Assembly (NCBI GenBank): GCA_025352185.1
Contig: JANXTV010000122.1
Span: 1 to 8,579 of the forward strand
Source of the DNA: Oligoflexia bacterium
GTDB lineage: Bacteria; Bdellovibrionota; UBA1018
DNA length: 8,579 bases
Reading direction: 5' to 3'
The notes below the pieces were generated by a model. It had not been told where the DNA came from. It ran no database searches and saw nothing but the letters and a program-made list of their open reading frames with translations. The first letter of the stretch is position 1. Every line of letters begins with the position of its first letter. A program made the position numbers and the translations under genes. Shown piece by piece: positions 5,883 to 8,579 of the stretch.

Positions 5883-6614
5883 ATGAACGACGTCTTTTCC
5901 GTGATTCCCGTGCGCACTCCAATCTTCCATCGGGGCGATGACCTCCTCGACTTTATTTTAAAAGCGACTCCCCGGGACGTCGTGCGCGAAAAGATGGTAT
6001 TAGCGATCACGTCGAAAATCGTATCGCTCGCCGAAGACGCGATCGCGACCCGCGAATCCACCGAGAAGCGCCCGCTCATTCTCCGAGAAGCCGATCGGTA
6101 TCTCGGAGAAACGCTCTTCGGTGTCTGCCTCACGATTAAGCACGGCATCCTCATTCCCTCGGCCGGAATCGACGAATCGAACTCGGAATCGGGAGATTTC
6201 ATTTTATTTCCGAAAGATCCTTACGCCAGCGCTTCGAGAATTTATAGCGCCCTGAAAAAAGCGTGGGGCCTGCGGGAACTGGGAATCATCATCACGGATT
6301 CCCATACCCAGCCGCTCCGAAAGGGCGTCACCGGAATCGGCCTTTCTCACTGGGGCTTTCGCGCGACGCGAAACCTTGTCGGGCAAGCAGACCTTTTCGG
6401 GCGGAAGGCCCAGATGACGTACGTGAACGTGCTCGATTCATTAGCGGTCGCGGCCGTTTACCGAATGGGCGAAATCGCCGAGCGGTGTCCGCTCGCGGTA
6501 GTCCATGGAAGCGGAGCGGAATTCACGGATTCATCGTCGCTCGCAGAAATCCAAATCTCCGCGGGAGAAGATCTTTACGGGCATCTGCTTTTTCCGCGGT
6601 CGGAAAAGAGTTAG
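5883..6614 (+). CDS. CofE-like protein (coenzyme F420-0:L-glutamate ligase family)
   Basis: 243-aa cytosolic protein of the CofE/FbiB-N family, whose characterised members add glutamate to coenzyme F420-0 using GTP. Recognisable motifs are LAITSKIVSLAED (40-52), KHGILIPSAGIDESN (86-100), FPKDPYASASRIYSAL (109-124), IIITDSHTQPLRKGVTGIGL (135-154, where archaeal CofE has TDT-G-R-x-R-x-G), G167-QADLFGRK and LAVVHG (204-209). Length matches stand-alone CofE (about 245-250 aa). No other F420 genes (cofC, cofD, cofGH) are in this window, and lone copies occur in bacteria not known to make F420, so the true substrate is uncertain. The ATG at 5883 has no good Shine-Dalgarno; TAAAGT at 5870-5875 could be a -10 box giving a leaderless message, but no matching -35 is seen. 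Stop codons overlap those of the opposing gene. Confidence 0.85.
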   Translation: MNDVFSVIPVRTPIFHRGDDLLDFILKATPRDVVREKMVLAITSKIVSLAEDAIATRESTEKRPLILREADRYLGETLFGVCLTIKHGILIPSAGIDESNSESGDFILFPKDPYASASRIYSALKKAWGLRELGIIITDSHTQPLRKGVTGIGLSHWGFRATRNLVGQADLFGRKAQMTYVNVLDSLAVAAVYRMGEIAERCPLAVVHGSGAEFTDSSSLAEIQISAGEDLYGHLLFPRSEKS

Positions 6615-7267
6615 TTCAGCGGCGATCCGAGGGGATAGCGCCAACCCTTATATTTCCGGCGCTCGGTCGATCCCGCTTCGGTAAAGCCGAAGTTTAGGCG
6701 AAAGAATGCGCCGTATTCGGTCGCTGGATTCGGACCGGTTCCGTAGGTGTTCGTCTTAAAGATCTGCCGAGAGGCTTGAAGGCCGAAGTCAATTTCGACG
6801 GTGATCGGAAAGAGGAACTGGGCTTCGTACGTGATGACGGACGCAATATCCGCATTTCGTTTAAACCCGAGACTATCCCAGACTAAGTTCGTGTATCCGA
6901 CGCCGAGGGTGAGCTTCCAGAACTCGAAACGAAGTTCCGGGCTCGTCGTCATGTAGGTGAACGAATCCCCGGCGCCCGAGGTTCCCGAGACGAAGCGGTG
7001 CTGAAGGGCGACCGCGACGAGGAGTCCGCGACTTCGCTCCTGGAGCTGTAGTCCGAAGGTCATAGGGACGCCGAAACTCCCGGTGGTCGTGGTCGACGCG
7101 GCTTTTCCTTGGCTCTGGAGGAGCGGAGACGGATCGGTAGCCGAAGCGAGCGTCCCGCCGAATTCAAAATAATAAGGGAGCGCGTGCGCGGGACGAATCG
7201 CGGCGAGGACAAGAAAAAGCGAAAGTGCGGAGCTCCGTAGGAATCGAAGCGAAAGGAAAGACTTCAC
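6611..7267 (-). CDS. outer-membrane beta-barrel protein, probably eight strands
   Basis: 218-aa exported protein of unknown role. Residues 1-29 form a signal peptide (LSLFLVLAAI core, ending AHA before LPYY). The mature part alternates hydrophobic and polar residues in about eight stretches: 32-40, 67-76, 81-93, 109-115, 118-130, 142-150, 153-167 and 184-195, the last ending in the aromatic pattern RLNFGF. After the barrel comes a basic tail (TERRKYKGWR). Size and pattern fit small barrels of the OmpA/OmpW type, but no specific family motif is seen. The start is GTG at 7267: it is the only start codon that keeps the signal peptide, and GGAGAGG lies immediately upstream. It overlaps the stop codon of the convergent CofE-like gene and lies 102 bp downstream of the coiled-coil gene, with a terminator between them. 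Confidence 0.75.
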   Translation of the reverse strand: MKSFLSLRFLRSSALSLFLVLAAIRPAHALPYYFEFGGTLASATDPSPLLQSQGKAASTTTTGSFGVPMTFGLQLQERSRGLLVAVALQHRFVSGTSGAGDSFTYMTTSPELRFEFWKLTLGVGYTNLVWDSLGFKRNADIASVITYEAQFLFPITVEIDFGLQASRQIFKTNTYGTGPNPATEYGAFFRLNFGFTEAGSTERRKYKGWRYPLGSPLN

Positions 7268-7310
7268 GCCTCTCCATTCTACTGCGCGTTCGGCCGCCGC
7301 CGTAGGGGTA

Positions 7311-7343
7311 AAATCTGCCGCGGCAGGAAATTCCTACCGCGGC
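7311..7343 (-). terminator. minus-strand hairpin terminator within a 27-bp near-perfect inverted repeat
   Basis: GCCGCGG...AGGAA (7317-7329) mirrors TTCCT...CCGCGGC (7331-7343). The single asymmetric position, C7324 opposite A7336, is a mismatch on the plus strand but a U-G pair in minus-strand RNA, so the stem is uninterrupted only in the minus transcript. It is followed on that strand by GATTTTACC (7307-7315). It lies about 27 bp past the stop of the coiled-coil gene and ahead of the beta-barrel gene, so it should end the former's transcript. The T-run is short, so termination may be partial. Confidence 0.7.
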
Positions 7344-7369
7344 GCTCTCGGCCTGGCCGGGTCTAAAGA

Positions 7370-8579
7370 TCAGTAGTAGCAGTTCGACCGCGGTACTTTA
7401 TCGCCCGTCGGTACTTCGATAAAGTCGTGCCACGCTTCGAATTCGAGGCAGTTCGGGGAGACGTTGATCGCGATTTTCTTATACGCGATCGCCGCGGAAG
7501 AAACTCGGTCGAGTTGGTCTGCGATGTCCCGGAGTCCGGAGACGGACCAAAGAGGTCGGGTCGCATTTCCGATGTGGGTGATCGTATCGTTCACTTTTCC
7601 CGCTAATTCGGGATAACTCACCCCTTCGATGTCGGCGGCGGTGAATGGCGGGAGATTCGAAAGTGCCGTTTTCACGAGATCTCGGTAGTAACTCGCTTCC
7701 CGGATCTGGGTCGTCGAATTTTTAGCGGACGCCAGGAAGTTTTCGTACCGACGCTTTTCGTACGCGAAGTCGTCTTTACGCTGGGTTACGGAGTTCAAGA
7801 TGCGTTTTAGTCCGTCTTGGAGTTTTTCCGGGGAAAGGAGTTTCAAGTCGTTCATGACTTTAAGCTTCGACTGGAGAGCGAGGAGCTCGGGAGTTAAGAC
7901 GTATTTTACGTCTTTTTTAGCGACTTTAGCCGATTTATCTTCGGTAGTCGCTTCTCCCTGGCCGTCTGAATGGTCATCGGCGCCGAGCTTTTTCTCGAGC
8001 TTCGCGATTTTCTTTTCGAGACGCTTTAGTTGGCGATCGTGTTTTTTCGTCCACGGCATCGTTTCCGCCATGTCCTGGTAGGCCTGGAAATTCACATCGA
8101 CCGCCGCAATATCTTTCGTCAATTTCTCTATTTGGATTTGGTAGGATTCGATTTGTTTCGCTCGGTTATCTGCTTCGTTTTTCACCGCGGTCTCGACGGA
8201 CTTCTCGATGAAGTCGGAATCGAGCATCGCGTTAACCTTTTCGAGCGAGCCACGCTGAGTGAGGATATCTCCGATATACCGGGCGGCGTTCTTCTTTACG
8301 CCGTGCCAGAAGAGGAGGTATGCGAACTGATCCGCGGTAATGGGGAGGTTCAGAGCTGCGCGGCACGCCTCGTTTCGGCGGGCCCGGGTATAGGTTTCGC
8401 GCAGGAGTCCGTTCGCGGTATCGCGCGGGATTTCGATTTTTCCGGCCATGACGTCGCTTGCGGTCTTTTGGTCCGCTTCTAATTCTGGACGGAGCACTTC
8501 GCATTTCGCGATGGATTCGACGGACTTCACGTTGGACACCCAGGATTCTTTATGGGCGCCGTTCGCATCGAACACGTAA
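7370..8579 (-). CDS. 3' part of a large coiled-coil protein of unknown function (runs off window)
   Basis: About 402 C-terminal residues are visible. The frame remains open to the right edge (codons TAC GTG TTC at 8578-8570), and the internal GTG at 8575 is not a likely start, so the N-terminus, including any signal peptide, lies outside. Numbering from V at 8575: residues about 1-125 are globular, with FAYLLFWHGVKK at 84-95; 126-198 is a strong coiled coil rich in K, E, L and I (QLKRLEKKIAKLEKKL); 199-222 is an acidic, Asp/Gln/Thr-rich linker; 226-300 is more helix; and the C-terminal 100 residues are mixed, ending RSNCYY. Four cysteines are scattered (25, 71, 376, 399). I recognise no family. 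The stop is followed by a hairpin terminator. Confidence 0.75.
   Translation of the reverse strand, partial: YVFDANGAHKESWVSNVKSVESIAKCEVLRPELEADQKTASDVMAGKIEIPRDTANGLLRETYTRARRNEACRAALNLPITADQFAYLLFWHGVKKNAARYIGDILTQRGSLEKVNAMLDSDFIEKSVETAVKNEADNRAKQIESYQIQIEKLTKDIAAVDVNFQAYQDMAETMPWTKKHDRQLKRLEKKIAKLEKKLGADDHSDGQGEATTEDKSAKVAKKDVKYVLTPELLALQSKLKVMNDLKLLSPEKLQDGLKRILNSVTQRKDDFAYEKRRYENFLASAKNSTTQIREASYYRDLVKTALSNLPPFTAADIEGVSYPELAGKVNDTITHIGNATRPLWSVSGLRDIADQLDRVSSAAIAYKKIAINVSPNCLEFEAWHDFIEVPTGDKVPRSNCYY

Overview
The window looks like a chromosomal segment from a free-living Gram-negative bacterium, most likely of the Bdellovibrionota or a neighbouring lineage formerly grouped with the deltaproteobacteria. 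This is an inference from the gene content: exported IPT/TIG proteins carrying a haem motif, an outer-membrane barrel, a sigma-54 activator, a lone CofE-like ligase, and GC-moderate DNA rich in TCG, CTC and GAA codons. I see no transposase, integrase, phage gene, CRISPR array, tRNA or rRNA.

Left part (1-3610). A perfect 10-bp inverted repeat sits at the very left edge. It is followed by a membrane-anchored TlpA/ResA-type thioredoxin on the plus strand. Converging on it is a probable two-gene minus-strand operon: a large secreted protein with three IPT/TIG domains and a C-terminal CxxCH haem c site, then, 30 bp downstream, a small secreted protein with four cysteines and five tandem octapeptide repeats. 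A thiol-disulfide protein beside two cysteine-containing exported proteins, one with a haem c motif, is a plausible envelope redox set, but nothing proves that the three work together.

Middle (3611-5635). A 387-bp divergent intergenic region carries possible promoters and operators. It leads into a sigma-54 enhancer-binding protein with a complete AAA+ core, a Fis-type HTH and an N-terminal sensory region that is not a phospho-receiver. Its targets are not visible here.

Right-middle (5636-5882). This 247-bp gap is the most unusual part of the window. It packs five successive hairpins, one capped by a GAAA tetraloop, and ends in a textbook intrinsic terminator only about 30 bp before the next start codon. 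Wobble pairs in three of the hairpins (including the terminator base) form only in plus-strand RNA, so this is probably a transcribed plus-strand structured RNA: a free small RNA, or a leader/attenuator for the next gene. I do not recognise its family.

Right part (5883-8579). A CofE-like (F420-0:glutamate ligase family) protein on the plus strand converges, with overlapping stop codons, on an outer-membrane beta-barrel gene on the minus strand. Upstream of the barrel gene lies the 3' part of a large coiled-coil protein gene that runs off the right edge. It ends in a hairpin terminator whose pairing is complete only in minus-strand RNA.
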